DNA of 64,000 bases from Flavobacterium sp. LC2016-13 (GCF_009707955.1 NZ_WMDQ01000013.1:1-64000); one strand, 5' to 3'. Positions 26,495 through 35,552 are shown, numbered from the stretch's first letter. Translations and numbers: made by a program. The notes: generated by a model from the letters alone, not told the origin.

Positions 26495-28555
26495 ATGAAA
26501 AAACAGCTTAGTAAACCTATGTTTTGTATTTTTTCTGCATTGTTTTCATTAACTGCAGCAAACGCACAAGATGTAACTTCAAAAGAACCGGGGATTAATG
26601 TTTCATACATGAATACTAAAATTAGCCCGGGCCAGGATTTTTTCCGATATGTAAACGGAACCTGGTTAGACAAAACTGAAATCCCAAGCGATCGTACAAC
26701 GTGGGGAAGTTTTAATGAATTGATTAAAAAAACAGACAAAGATGCAATGGCAATTTTGAAGGAAGCTTCAAAAAATCCAAAGTATCAATCGAATACGGAT
26801 CAAGGCAAAGCTGTAAATTTGTTTAATACCGTTTTAGATTCTGTTGGAAGAAACAAAAGAGGAATCGAACCATTGAAGCCTTATCTGAAAAAGATTGATG
26901 CCATAAAAAATGTATCTGATCTTCAAAAGTATTTAGCAGAAATGGAACGTGAAGGAGGTTCTGGATTTTTTAGTATTTATATTGGGGCAGACGAAAAAAA
27001 CAGTTCGAAGAATTCTGTGAGCTTAGGCGTGAGCGGATTAGGATTGTCTGACAAAGATTATTATACATCTGAAGATAAAGACTCTAAAGAAAAACGTGCC
27101 AAATACGAACTGCATGTTTCAAAAATGATGCAGTTTATTGGCGAATCACCAGAAAAAGCAAAACAAAGCGCAGCAGAAATACTAGCTTTTGAAACATCAT
27201 TGTCATCACCAAGATTAGATCGTGTAGAAAGCAGAGACAGCCGTTTGCAATACAACCCAATGTCGATAGCAGATCTTCAAAAATTAACTCCGGCCATTAA
27301 ATGGGATGCTTACTTTACTGCAATTGGTTTAGCTAAATTAGATTCTGTTGTTGTAACAGAACCTCGTTACATGAAAGCTTTGCAAACTGTTTTTACTGAA
27401 AACAAAGTAGGGCAGTGGAAAGAATACCTGAAATGGGATTTATTGAATTCAGCTTCTACAAAATTATCAACTGATTTAGAAACAGCGAATTTTGACTTTT
27501 ACAGTAAAACATTAAGAGGTGCAATTAAGCAACTTCCACGTGAAGAAAAAGCATTGCAAATTGTTAATCGTTTTGTTGGAGAAGCGCTTGGTAAATTATA
27601 TGTTGAAAAAGTATTTCCTGCAGAAGCAAAAAGCAAAGCAGTAGATATGATTCATAATGTAATTTTAGCATATCAAAATCGTATCAATAACTTGACATGG
27701 ATGTCTGCAGCTACAAAAGCTAAGGCAATTGAAAAGTTAGATAAAATCACCATAAAAGTTGGATATCCTGATAAATGGAAAGATTATTCAGCGTTACAAA
27801 TTAAAAGTATTGCGGAAGGCGGAAGTTATTTTGAAAATTCAAAAAACTTAGCCAAATGGAATTTTAATAAAGGTTTAGAAAAACTGAATAAACCGGTTGA
27901 TAAAACAGAGTGGGGAATGTCGCCACAAACCGTAAACGCTTATTACAATCCATCTTATAATGAGATTGTTTTCCCGGCAGCTATCCTGCAACCGCCATTT
28001 TACAATTATCAGGCTGATGAAGCGGTTAATTATGGTGGAATCGGCGCTGTAATTGGACATGAAATTTCACACGGTTTTGATGATTCAGGTGCACGTTATA
28101 ATGCAGATGGAAATCTTGTTGATTGGTGGACTGCAGAAGATTTGAAACAATTTACTGCATTAGGAACTGCTCTTGCAGATCAATACAGTGCTTTAGAACC
28201 TTTACCTGGAATTCACGTTGATGGTAAATTTACTTTAGGTGAAAATATTGGAGATCTTGGCGGAATAAATGCTGCTTATGATGGTTTGCAATTGTATTTA
28301 AAGAAAAACGGAAATCCGGGATTGATAGATGGTTTTACACCTGAACAACGTTTCTTTATTTCATGGGCTACGGTTTGGAGAACTAAAACGAGAGATGAGG
28401 CAATTAAAAATCAGGTAAAAACTGATCCGCATTCTCCGGGAATGTACAGAGCTTATGTTCCAATTCAGAATGTTGAAGCTTTTTATCAGGCATTCGGAAT
28501 CAAAAAAGGAGATCTTATGTATGTTGAACCAGACAAAAGAGTAAAAATCTGGTAA
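26495..28555 (+). CDS. M13 family zinc metallopeptidase (neprilysin-like)
   Basis: A 686-residue exported endopeptidase with a signal peptide ending ANAQ (residues 1-25). The zinc site is HEISH (His522, Glu523, His526), with third ligand Glu583 and Asp587 in ENIGDLGG. The substrate-binding NAYYNPSYNEIVFPAAI and the C-terminal W are conserved. It resembles bacterial PepO and Bacteroidota M13 enzymes in size, and probably degrades peptides in the periplasm or outside. It is monocistronic with its own promoter and terminator. Confidence 0.95.
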   Translation: MKKQLSKPMFCIFSALFSLTAANAQDVTSKEPGINVSYMNTKISPGQDFFRYVNGTWLDKTEIPSDRTTWGSFNELIKKTDKDAMAILKEASKNPKYQSNTDQGKAVNLFNTVLDSVGRNKRGIEPLKPYLKKIDAIKNVSDLQKYLAEMEREGGSGFFSIYIGADEKNSSKNSVSLGVSGLGLSDKDYYTSEDKDSKEKRAKYELHVSKMMQFIGESPEKAKQSAAEILAFETSLSSPRLDRVESRDSRLQYNPMSIADLQKLTPAIKWDAYFTAIGLAKLDSVVVTEPRYMKALQTVFTENKVGQWKEYLKWDLLNSASTKLSTDLETANFDFYSKTLRGAIKQLPREEKALQIVNRFVGEALGKLYVEKVFPAEAKSKAVDMIHNVILAYQNRINNLTWMSAATKAKAIEKLDKITIKVGYPDKWKDYSALQIKSIAEGGSYFENSKNLAKWNFNKGLEKLNKPVDKTEWGMSPQTVNAYYNPSYNEIVFPAAILQPPFYNYQADEAVNYGGIGAVIGHEISHGFDDSGARYNADGNLVDWWTAEDLKQFTALGTALADQYSALEPLPGIHVDGKFTLGENIGDLGGINAAYDGLQLYLKKNGNPGLIDGFTPEQRFFISWATVWRTKTRDEAIKNQVKTDPHSPGMYRAYVPIQNVEAFYQAFGIKKGDLMYVEPDKRVKIW

Positions 28556-28567
28556 TAAAATCGATAA

Positions 28568-28596
28568 AAAAATGGCGCTAATTTAGCGCCATTTTT
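28568..28596. terminator. Terminator between the M13 protease and cytochrome c genes
   Basis: A perfect 13-bp stem (arm AAAAATGGCGCTA) with a three-base loop and flanking A and T tracts can serve both convergent genes. Confidence 0.85.
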
Positions 28597-28634
28597 GTTT
28601 TATAAAACTTTGATTTATTTATAGTTATAATAAT

Positions 28635-29033
28635 TTACTTCAAGTTACTGTAGATGTAAGCTTCAAGACCTTTCAGCTCTTCATCAGACATTGCCTGTGT
28701 AATAGGAATATTGGTTTTCATTACCGGAAACTGACTAGGATCTACAATTGGCTCTGCATTTCCTTCTAAGAAAGTAACAATATCGCCCTTTTTGTCTTTA
28801 TACGTTTTGGCGATTTCCTGAATACTTGGGCCAATTACCTTTTGATCTACCTGATGACAGGAAACGCAATTTCCTCTTCCTTCAAAAATATCTTTTCCTA
28901 AAGCTTCCGGGGTTTTGGCTTCCGCCGATTCTCCTTCAGAATAGGTTTCTGTAGTAGGCTGAATATTCTCGGTTGTTTCTTTTTTACAAGATGTAAATGC
29001 TAAAACGGCAGATAAGAATAATACTTTTTTCAT
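28635..29033 (-). CDS. Lipid-anchored c-type cytochrome
   Basis: A 132-residue lipoprotein (lipobox AFTSC at Cys16) with a Glu/Thr-rich linker and a single class I cytochrome c domain. Heme binding is shown by CVSCH (Cys56, Cys59, His60), and the distal Met is probably in FPVMKTNIP. The C-terminal helix is DEELKGLEAYIYSN. It probably carries electrons at the periplasmic face. It lies one base after hemB on the same strand, so heme synthesis and a heme protein are co-expressed. Confidence 0.92.
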   Translation of the reverse strand: MKKVLFLSAVLAFTSCKKETTENIQPTTETYSEGESAEAKTPEALGKDIFEGRGNCVSCHQVDQKVIGPSIQEIAKTYKDKKGDIVTFLEGNAEPIVDPSQFPVMKTNIPITQAMSDEELKGLEAYIYSNLK

Positions 29034-29034
29034 C

Positions 29035-30027
29035 TTATCTATTTAAAATTACGGCTGCTTCTTTTGCGAAGTAAGTCGAGATAATACTGGCTCCCGCACG
29101 CTTAATGCAATAAAGTTGCTCTATCATAATTTTGTCATGATCCAGCCATCCTCTTTCGGCTGCGGCCTTTACCATAGCGTACTCACCAGATACTTGGTAA
29201 ACAGCAACTGGAACATGAACGGCGTTTTTTACCTCACGAACAATGTCTAAATACGCAATTCCCGGTTTTACCATTACGATATCTGCACCTTCTTCAACAT
29301 CTAATAAAGCTTCACGAATTCCTTCAATTCGATTAGCATAATCCATTTGATAGGTTTTTTTATCTTTCGGGATATTTTGAGAATCTACCGGAGCAGAATC
29401 TAAAGCGTCACGAAAAGGTCCGTAAAATGCAGACGCATATTTGGCACTGTAACTCATGATTCCAACATTATGATGCCCGTTTTCTTCTAATGCTTTTCTT
29501 ATCGCCAAAACGCGTCCATCCATCATGTCGCTTGGCGCTACGAAATCTGCACCAGCTTCGGCATGGCTTAAACTCATTCGGGTTAAAGCATCAACAGTTG
29601 CATCATTAATCAATTGTCCGTTTTCTATAATTCCGTCATGACCATAAATCGAATACGGATCTAAAGCCACGTCAGGCATCACAATCATTTCCGGAACAGC
29701 ATCTTTGATCGCACGAATCGTTTGTTGCATCAATCCATCTTTGTTCCAGGCTTCAACTCCTTTATTGTCTTTAAGACTGTCGCTCACTTTTACATAAATA
29801 TTCACCGCTTTAATTCCTAAATCCCAAGCTTCTTTTACTTCTTTAATGGTATTGTCTAATGAATGACGATAAATTCCTGGCATTGATGGAATGGCAACTT
29901 TTACATCTTTTCCTTCAGCCACAAACATAGGAAGCATGAAATCTTGTGGACTTAAACTTGTTTCACGAACTAAAGATCGAATAGATTCATTGGTTCTTAA
30001 ACGGCGGTTTCTTTGTAATGGGAACAT
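29035..30027 (-). CDS. hemB: Delta-aminolevulinic acid dehydratase (porphobilinogen synthase)
   Basis: A 330-residue cytosolic enzyme joining two 5-aminolevulinates into porphobilinogen. The N-terminal RRLRTNESIRSLVRET, the allosteric/metal segment MPDVALDPYSIYGHDG, the lysine-bearing MSYSAKYASAFYGPFRDA and MVKPG, and the end YCIKRAGASIISTYFAKE are all present. The DVALDPYS segment lacks the Cys triad of zinc-dependent enzymes, so it is probably the magnesium-dependent type. The cytochrome c gene follows at one base. Confidence 0.96.
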   Translation of the reverse strand: MFPLQRNRRLRTNESIRSLVRETSLSPQDFMLPMFVAEGKDVKVAIPSMPGIYRHSLDNTIKEVKEAWDLGIKAVNIYVKVSDSLKDNKGVEAWNKDGLMQQTIRAIKDAVPEMIVMPDVALDPYSIYGHDGIIENGQLINDATVDALTRMSLSHAEAGADFVAPSDMMDGRVLAIRKALEENGHHNVGIMSYSAKYASAFYGPFRDALDSAPVDSQNIPKDKKTYQMDYANRIEGIREALLDVEEGADIVMVKPGIAYLDIVREVKNAVHVPVAVYQVSGEYAMVKAAAERGWLDHDKIMIEQLYCIKRAGASIISTYFAKEAAVILNR

Positions 30028-30051
30028 AATATTTTAAATTTTAGATTTTAG

Positions 30052-30067
30052 TCCCGAAGTCTCGGGA
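30052..30067. repeat. TCCCGA/TCGGGA hairpin word
   Basis: A 6-bp inverted repeat with a four-base loop lies 24 bp upstream of hemB. It is flanked by TTTAGATTTTA words like those around the 20357 copy. Just downstream (30131-30157) is an irregular GACTTTA/AACTTTC word repeat. No promoter box is evident in the 132-bp gap. Confidence 0.6.
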
Positions 30068-30159
30068 GAGATTTTAGATTTTTCTATAATCTTATTTTTT
30101 AATTTTCTATTAATTGATTGTAATACTTTTGACTTTACGACTTTAAACTTTCGACTTAT

Positions 30160-31062
30160 TTATGTAATTGAAGCTTTGTAAATATCTTCAATTGTTTTAG
30201 CTATTTTCGTGTCAAAAACATCATCAGACTGAGTAACAGCAAGACCTTCAGACAATGCGCGTGAGAAACTTGCAATTAATCCGTGGTTTTGCGAAAGCTT
30301 TTCATTGGCTTCTTCCTGACCATATCCGCCAGATAATGCCACAACACGCACCACATGTGGATCAGACATTAGTTCTTTATAAAAGTCATTTAGAGTTGGA
30401 ATCGAAAGTTTCAGCATTACTTTTACATCTTTATCCAATAGTCCAAGTTGTTTCTGAATTTCTTCTTTTAGAATTTCTTCTGATTTTTCTTTATCAGCGC
30501 TGTAGATATCAACCTCAGGTTCAATAATTGGAATAAGTCCTTTTGCAAATATTTGTTTACCGACTTCAAATTGCTGTGCGACTACTTCCTGAATTCCAGT
30601 TGCATTTGCTTCTTTAATAACGGAACGCATTTTAGTTCCAAAAACATTTCGTTCAACCGCGCGATCTAATAATTGGTCTAAATTAGAAATAGGTTTCATC
30701 AATTGAACTCCATTTGCAAGGTCAGCAAGTCCTTTGTCAACTTTCAGGAAAGGAACAATATGTTTTTTATCCCACAAATAATCAGCAGTCCATTCACCAT
30801 CAATTTTGCGGTCCATTGTATTTTCAAACAAAATTGCACCCAGAATATATTTACTATCAAAAGCAGGACTTTTAATAATGCGGGTTCTCATTTCATGCAC
30901 AAGTGTGTACATTTCTTCTTCGTTCGTGAAGCTGCTTTCCAGCACACCATATTGTGCTAATGCTTTTGGTGTACTTCCGCCACTTTGATCTAATGCAGCA
31001 ATAAATCCTTTACCGGAATGCATACGGTCTAGTTGCGCCGTATTTATAGTTCTGTTTCCCAT
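30160..31062 (-). CDS. fda: Class I fructose-bisphosphate aldolase
   Basis: A 300-residue cytosolic aldolase of the bacterial Schiff-base type (Staphylococcus Fda group), splitting fructose 1,6-bisphosphate into triose phosphates. It has the opening GKGFIAALDQSGGSTPKAL, the probable Schiff-base lysine in VKVMLKLSIPT, IIEPEVDI and the phosphate-binding ALSGGYG. Length is typical. It stands between hemB and a beta-barrel gene on the same strand, probably as an independent unit. Confidence 0.93.
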   Translation of the reverse strand: MGNRTINTAQLDRMHSGKGFIAALDQSGGSTPKALAQYGVLESSFTNEEEMYTLVHEMRTRIIKSPAFDSKYILGAILFENTMDRKIDGEWTADYLWDKKHIVPFLKVDKGLADLANGVQLMKPISNLDQLLDRAVERNVFGTKMRSVIKEANATGIQEVVAQQFEVGKQIFAKGLIPIIEPEVDIYSADKEKSEEILKEEIQKQLGLLDKDVKVMLKLSIPTLNDFYKELMSDPHVVRVVALSGGYGQEEANEKLSQNHGLIASFSRALSEGLAVTQSDDVFDTKIAKTIEDIYKASIT

Positions 31063-31098
31063 AATGTTTTATTTTAGATTGTAGAATGATTTAAATAG

Positions 31099-32040
31099 TT
31101 AAAAACCTGTTTTTTGATTTACCTTCTCATAAACTTCTTTTACCTTATTTGGAGGATCAAATCGATATCCGACAGAAATTTTTACTGTTGAAATATTATC
31201 ACTTAATCGGGCTTCTGCTGCTTCATTTTGAATAAAATTGATATTATTTAAACTCGCGAAAGCAAAAAAGCGATCAGTATTAAAGGCAAGTTTTAAATTT
31301 AAGTCTAATTCATACAAAGCAGAAACATCTCCGTCGACATCATTAATTCCTGCGCCAAAAGCGATTCCTGATCCTATTAAAATTCGATCATTGATAACAA
31401 AATTATAAAAATAAGATGGAGCTAATGAAAAAACATAAATATCTCCATTTGATGAATCAGGCTCATTATTCAAATTCAAATTTGTATAATAAAACGAAAA
31501 GGCAGGAATAAAACTTCCTGAGCTTTTGGTTTGCCATTCGTTTTGGTTTACCAGTGTTTTATACGAAAACTTATCGTTGAATATGTATGAAGTTGTTCCG
31601 CCAATTTTTGTTGTTCGCATTTTAGGCAAAAATACATTCACGTCCTCATCGCTAATGTAAAACCCTTTTTGATTGATAAAAGTAAAAGACTGCATCCATT
31701 TTTTATAATAAAAGCGAGTATTGAAACTAAACAATTTAGAATCTGAGTTGTCTTTGTTTTCACTAAAGAACTTAGGTGCAAAGCCGAAACTTATATCAAC
31801 AAATTTGTAACTTAAACTCAAACCAAGTTGTTCTCTTCGGTTTGGTTCAAGATCAACAAAGTTCTTTTCTCCATCCGTATCAAAACCAATCTGAAAGTTA
31901 TTGGAAGTGTCTAAATAATAAATAGTAGCGGTGACTTTATCATTATATGATTTAAAATAGGAATTTTGAAGTGAATCATTTTGAGCATAACACCCAAAAG
32001 CACTTCCAAAAAACACTATATAAATCAGTTTTAGATCCAT
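31099..32040 (-). CDS. Outer-membrane beta-barrel protein, DUF4421-like
   Basis: A 313-residue protein with signal peptide MDLKLIYIVFFGSAFGCYAQ and a body of alternating strands. REQLGLSLSYKFVDISFGF resembles the opening of DUF4421 proteins of Bacteroidota, and the sequence ends in barrel strands (VKISVGYRFD). The function is unknown. The start overlaps the end of hemF by ten bases (ATGGATCTAA), so it is translationally coupled to hemF. The family name is offered from pattern resemblance. Confidence 0.65.
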   Translation of the reverse strand: MDLKLIYIVFFGSAFGCYAQNDSLQNSYFKSYNDKVTATIYYLDTSNNFQIGFDTDGEKNFVDLEPNRREQLGLSLSYKFVDISFGFAPKFFSENKDNSDSKLFSFNTRFYYKKWMQSFTFINQKGFYISDEDVNVFLPKMRTTKIGGTTSYIFNDKFSYKTLVNQNEWQTKSSGSFIPAFSFYYTNLNLNNEPDSSNGDIYVFSLAPSYFYNFVINDRILIGSGIAFGAGINDVDGDVSALYELDLNLKLAFNTDRFFAFASLNNINFIQNEAAEARLSDNISTVKISVGYRFDPPNKVKEVYEKVNQKTGF

Positions 32041-32933
32041 TCACGGGGATTTTCTAATACATTTATTAATTTCTCCTCACTACTTCCGGCTTCCGGATGA
32101 TGATCGTAAACCCATTGCACATGCGGAGGAAGACTCATCAAAATACTTTCAATTCTCCCGTTGGTTTTCAATCCAAATAAAGTTCCTTTATCATGAACCA
32201 AATTGAACTCGACATAACGGCCACGACGAATTTCCTGCCACGTTCTGTTTTCAGGAGTATATTCTAAATCTTTTCTTTTTTCCACAATCGGAACATAAGC
32301 GTCTAAGAAACTATTTCCAACTTCAGTTACAAAATTGTACCAGTCATCCATAGACATTTGCTCGTTTGCTTTGCAATAATCAAAGAACAAACCACCAATT
32401 CCGCGGGCTTCATTTCTGTGTGCATTCCAGAAATAAGCATCACATTGTTTTTTATATTTTGGATAAAATTCTGCATTGTGCTTGTCACAAGCCGTTTTAC
32501 AGACTTGATGAAACAATGTTGCATCTTCTTCAAACAGATAATAAGGCGTTAAATCCTGTCCACCGCCAAACCATTGTTCAATCACTTTTCCGGATTCATC
32601 ATACATTTCAAAATAGCGCCAATTAGCATGAACTGTTGGAGCCATCGGATTTTTTGGATGCAATACTAAACTCAAGCCACAAGCAAAAAAATCAGCTTCG
32701 CCAACACCAAACATCTTTTGCATCGCTTCGGGTAATTTTCCGTGAACGGCTGAAATGTTTACGCCGCCTTTTTCGAAAACATTTCCGTTTTCAATAACGC
32801 GCGTTCTTCCACCGCCGCCTTCCGGGCGTTTCCAAAGATCTTCACGGAATTTCGTAGTTCCGTCAACAGCTTCTAATCCGGCGCAAATTTGGTCTTGTAA
32901 TTTTTGTATGTATGCGTAAAATTTATCTTTCAT
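32031..32933 (-). CDS. hemF: Oxygen-dependent coproporphyrinogen III oxidase
   Basis: A 300-residue cytosolic enzyme that converts coproporphyrinogen III to protoporphyrinogen IX using O2. The hallmarks are EGGGGRTRVIENGNVFEKGG, NPMAPTVHANWRYFE, WFGGGQDLTPYY, NEARGIGGLFFDY and RRGRYVEFNLVHDKGT. It overlaps the beta-barrel gene downstream and follows the BRO-N gene by two bases, so it is the last biosynthetic gene in a mixed minus-strand transcription unit. Confidence 0.97.
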   Translation of the reverse strand: MKDKFYAYIQKLQDQICAGLEAVDGTTKFREDLWKRPEGGGGRTRVIENGNVFEKGGVNISAVHGKLPEAMQKMFGVGEADFFACGLSLVLHPKNPMAPTVHANWRYFEMYDESGKVIEQWFGGGQDLTPYYLFEEDATLFHQVCKTACDKHNAEFYPKYKKQCDAYFWNAHRNEARGIGGLFFDYCKANEQMSMDDWYNFVTEVGNSFLDAYVPIVEKRKDLEYTPENRTWQEIRRGRYVEFNLVHDKGTLFGLKTNGRIESILMSLPPHVQWVYDHHPEAGSSEEKLINVLENPREWI

Positions 32934-32935
32934 TG

Positions 32936-33769
32936 TTATTCTAATTCTTTTTTATTTTCCAGATAATCCATGGCATTTAATTTGTTGACCACTTTTTTAC
33001 CTGTTTTTTCTTCAATTTCTTTACGTGTATTGCCTGCAATCGTGCCTCCTTGATTGGCAATTTTTTTATTTTCGATAAAATTTTCAGGTTTCTTTTCTTT
33101 ACTAATTTCTCTTGTAGTGGCTTCAGCTAACATGTTTAAGACTAATTCAAGATTACTCATGTTATCACGTAAATTCTCTTTTTTTAAACTTTTATGATGT
33201 TTATATTCTTTTACAGAAAATCCGCTCCAGGCTTTAGTGATTTCATCGGTAAGAATAGCGTATTCTTGTCCCTTTTTCACACCTCGTTTTTCCCATTCGT
33301 CAGTAAGTTCTTTTCTTACTTCAATACTTTTTAAACGTTGATTTACCCATTCTTTAGAATATCCTTTTTTCAGATATGTTTCCATCAGTCTGTCAAAACC
33401 AAGTTCAGGATCTTCAATTTCGTCAATACGCTCTCTACCTACTTGTGCCAACCACAATTTAAAAGGTTCTGCTTTTTTAGATGGTATTGACTGAATTAAT
33501 CGGAATAACTGTTCTGTATCAGCAACATCGGTTAACCTCATTTTACCATCAGCTGCTTCCATTTTCAAACCGTTACAATTTGTAACGGTTTGGTTTCCTT
33601 CTGAAAGTAATCTTTTCTTTAAAACCCTCCAATAAACTTGAGGATTTTGACTATTTGTCAAAACTCCAATAACATCTACAACAGAAAAGAACCATTTTTC
33701 TTCCTCATCACTCCAAATTGAACGTATTTGCTTTTGTTCAAATAATTTTATGGCAGTCTCCTTCGTCAT
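32936..33769 (-). CDS. BRO-N domain protein (phage antirepressor/DinD-like)
   Basis: A 277-residue protein starting at the ATG at 33769 (MTKETAIKLFEQKQ); a TTG 36 bp upstream is the alternative. The N-terminal BRO-N domain (residues 10-110) has IRSIWSDEEEKWFFSVVDVIGVL, PQVYWRVLKKRL, and RLTDVADTEQLFRLIQSIPS. The C-terminal part is basic and helical (WEKRGVKKGQEYAILTDEI; RKEIEEKTGKKVV). BRO-N proteins occur in phages and as chromosomal relatives of DinD, and probably bind DNA. No other phage gene is nearby. The gene lies within the heme region between hemF and a GNAT gene. Confidence 0.85.
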   Translation of the reverse strand: MTKETAIKLFEQKQIRSIWSDEEEKWFFSVVDVIGVLTNSQNPQVYWRVLKKRLLSEGNQTVTNCNGLKMEAADGKMRLTDVADTEQLFRLIQSIPSKKAEPFKLWLAQVGRERIDEIEDPELGFDRLMETYLKKGYSKEWVNQRLKSIEVRKELTDEWEKRGVKKGQEYAILTDEITKAWSGFSVKEYKHHKSLKKENLRDNMSNLELVLNMLAEATTREISKEKKPENFIENKKIANQGGTIAGNTRKEIEEKTGKKVVNKLNAMDYLENKKELE

Positions 33770-33810
33770 GGCTTTATGCTTATTGTTAATCTTAAATATA
33801 GTCAAAAGAT

Positions 33811-34362
33811 TTATCTTTCATGTGTAATATATTCTGATTTAAGCAATCCAAAATAAACGACATCTTCTAATGTTCCGTCACTGCTTTTAAATTCCTCACG
33901 TAATATTCCTTCTTGTTTAAAATGATGTTTCAAGGCAATCTGCTGACTTGCTTTATTGATTTTTGAAGTACAAATAAAAACTTTGTTCATTTTTAAAGTA
34001 TTGAAACAAAAATCTAAAGTTTCAGAAACCACTTTTGAAGTAACTCCTCTTCCTTGATAATCTTCATCAATAAAATAACCCAATTCGCATTTTGCTTTTT
34101 GGTTGTCAATGCTTTTTATACACAAATAGCCAATTAGTGCCTTGCTTTTTAAATCTCTCGGATAGAAATAATATCCCTCTTTATGATTTTCCTTGTCTTG
34201 ATTAAAGGCGATAAATTGTTTTGTTTTTTCTAAATCCAGGCAATGTGATAAAGTAACTGGAAATGTCTTTTCAATATGTGCCGTATTCTTTAGGATGAGG
34301 TTGTAAAATTCTTCTGGAAGAATATCGTTAATTGTTTCTGTTTTCCAATCTGTAAAACTCAT
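33811..34362 (-). CDS. GNAT family acetyltransferase (RimJ/RimL-like)
   Basis: A 183-residue cytosolic acetyltransferase. ALIGYLCIKSIDNQKAKCEL, then GYFIDEDYQGRGVTSKVV (acetyl-CoA loop) and CTSKINKASQQIALKHHF are the motifs A and B of the RimJ/RimL group, which acetylates protein N-termini or small molecules. The acceptor is unknown. It lies two bases after the 125-aa hypothetical gene and 41 bp before the BRO-N gene, so it belongs to the cassette between hemF and hemE. Confidence 0.88.
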   Translation of the reverse strand: MSFTDWKTETINDILPEEFYNLILKNTAHIEKTFPVTLSHCLDLEKTKQFIAFNQDKENHKEGYYFYPRDLKSKALIGYLCIKSIDNQKAKCELGYFIDEDYQGRGVTSKVVSETLDFCFNTLKMNKVFICTSKINKASQQIALKHHFKQEGILREEFKSSDGTLEDVVYFGLLKSEYITHER

Positions 34363-34364
34363 CT

Positions 34365-34742
34365 TTATTTGTTTTTTAGGGAAGCAATTTTAGCATTTAT
34401 TCCAAAGGAAAAAACCTTGCTTTCATATTGGATATATTGGTAAATAGCCAAAGCCTTATCTTCAAAATTATAATTTTCGACTTTTGAAAAATCAATTAAA
34501 AAATCAGCAAATTGCTCTAATTGATTGAAGTCTAAATGGCAACGAGTCAATAATGTGATTAAATCTTCATTTTCAAAATCGACTAAAGTCTGGATATTTA
34601 AACCAAATTCTTTTAGTTGATTTTCAATATCGAACTTCTCGTCGGTAGTTAACATTTTAGGAACAAAGTCAAGAGCGCGCAACGTTTTGAGAACATTGTC
34701 AATTCTGATCGCTTCATCGTCTCTTAAACCTTTGTTTAACAT
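34365..34742 (-). CDS. Hypothetical cytosolic protein (125 aa)
   Basis: I do not recognise this gene. It encodes a 125-residue, acidic, helical protein without signal peptide or membrane helix (for example DFNQLEQFADFLIDFSKVEN and YNFEDKALAIYQYIQ). It precedes the GNAT gene by two bases, implying co-translation. The first REP palindrome begins 12 bp before its start codon, so the palindrome lies in its leader or promoter. Codon use looks like that of its neighbours. Confidence 0.6.
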   Translation of the reverse strand: MLNKGLRDDEAIRIDNVLKTLRALDFVPKMLTTDEKFDIENQLKEFGLNIQTLVDFENEDLITLLTRCHLDFNQLEQFADFLIDFSKVENYNFEDKALAIYQYIQYESKVFSFGINAKIASLKNK

Positions 34743-34754
34743 GTTTGTACGTTT

Positions 34755-34849
34755 CCTGCAAGGTTTTCAAAACCTTGTAGGTATTAATTGGACATATGAT
34801 ATATAAAAATCGTCTAAATAGACCTACAAGGTTTTGGAAACCTTGCAGG
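34755..34849. repeat. REP palindrome pair, downstream side of RAYT
   Basis: Two 27-bp imperfect palindromes with the core GCAAGGTTTTCAAAACCTTG lie at 34755-34781 and 34823-34849 in opposite orientation, 41 bp apart. Each has a 13-bp stem and a one-base loop, and one arm carries a G-T pair (CCTGC against GTAGG) that gives orientation. The second ends 11 bp before the RAYT stop. Confidence 0.9.
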
Positions 34850-34860
34850 ACAGACCTAAA

Positions 34861-35412
34861 TCATTCAAAAGTATAAGTTTCATTTAAAAGATTATTCTTT
34901 TGATTATGGCAAAAAATGAAATTTTCTAAATCACCAAATAAGCTTAAAACTTCATCCCGCTCTATTTTTGTTTCCTTATCAGATAAGAAAGCTTGATATG
35001 ATGAAAATTTAAAAACTTTAAAATCTAAATCAAAATGATGTTTAGGATTCAAATGAACGTAAATAATCAGTTGTTTAAGGTAATTTTCGTCTTTTAACTT
35101 TATTCTTTTAAAATGCTTTTCGAATAAACTTCCTGTTCTTTTGGTTTGCTTATTAAAAGCTTTAGCATAAGAATTGAATAAATTTGAAAAAGCCTGAGTC
35201 ACTTCTTTTTCTTCAAAATTTAATCGAATCACTAAATGAAAATGATTATTCATCAAACAATAAGCTAAAATCGATATTTTATCTCCAGAATATTTAGCTA
35301 ATTGTTTTAAAAAATAAAGTTTGTTAGCCTCATTTTCAAAAATATTTATTCCATTAATGCCACGATTATAGACATGATAATAACGATCTTTTTCCAGAAC
35401 TTCCAACTTCAT
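34861..35412 (-). CDS. REP-associated tyrosine transposase (RAYT, Y1/HUH superfamily)
   Basis: A 183-residue single-strand DNA transposase of the IS200-like Y1 group. It has the opening YYHVYNRGINGINIF, the metal-binding HUH motif in LMNNHFHLVIRL, and the candidate nucleophile Tyr in LIIYVHLNPKHH. RAYTs move or maintain REP palindromes and do not carry their own terminal IS ends. Here an inverted pair of REP palindromes lies immediately on each side (11 and 16 bp away), which supports the assignment strongly. The frame is intact, so it may be active. It sits between hemE and the 125-aa gene. Confidence 0.93.
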   Translation of the reverse strand: MKLEVLEKDRYYHVYNRGINGINIFENEANKLYFLKQLAKYSGDKISILAYCLMNNHFHLVIRLNFEEKEVTQAFSNLFNSYAKAFNKQTKRTGSLFEKHFKRIKLKDENYLKQLIIYVHLNPKHHFDLDFKVFKFSSYQAFLSDKETKIERDEVLSLFGDLENFIFCHNQKNNLLNETYTFE

Positions 35413-35428
35413 TTTTTCCTGTGCATCT

Positions 35429-35514
35429 CCTGCAAGGTTTTCAAAACCTTGTAGGTGTTCTTTATTATTATGTAGTTGCTATTTATACCTATAAGGTTTT
35501 GAAAACCTTGCAGG
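35429..35514. repeat. REP palindrome pair, upstream side of RAYT
   Basis: Palindromes at 35429-35455 and 35488-35514 lie in opposite orientation, 32 bp apart. The first is identical over 27 bp to the one at 34755. The last differs by a C to T change in one arm (CCTATAAGG). They bracket the promoter side of the transposase gene. Confidence 0.9.
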
Positions 35515-35552
35515 AATGCAAAACGCTGAAAACTGCAACTGAATACTATGTA

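Noticed and set aside
32936..33769. BRO-N gene as the sign of a prophage
   Set aside because: No integrase, structural or lysis genes and no attachment-site repeats flank it.
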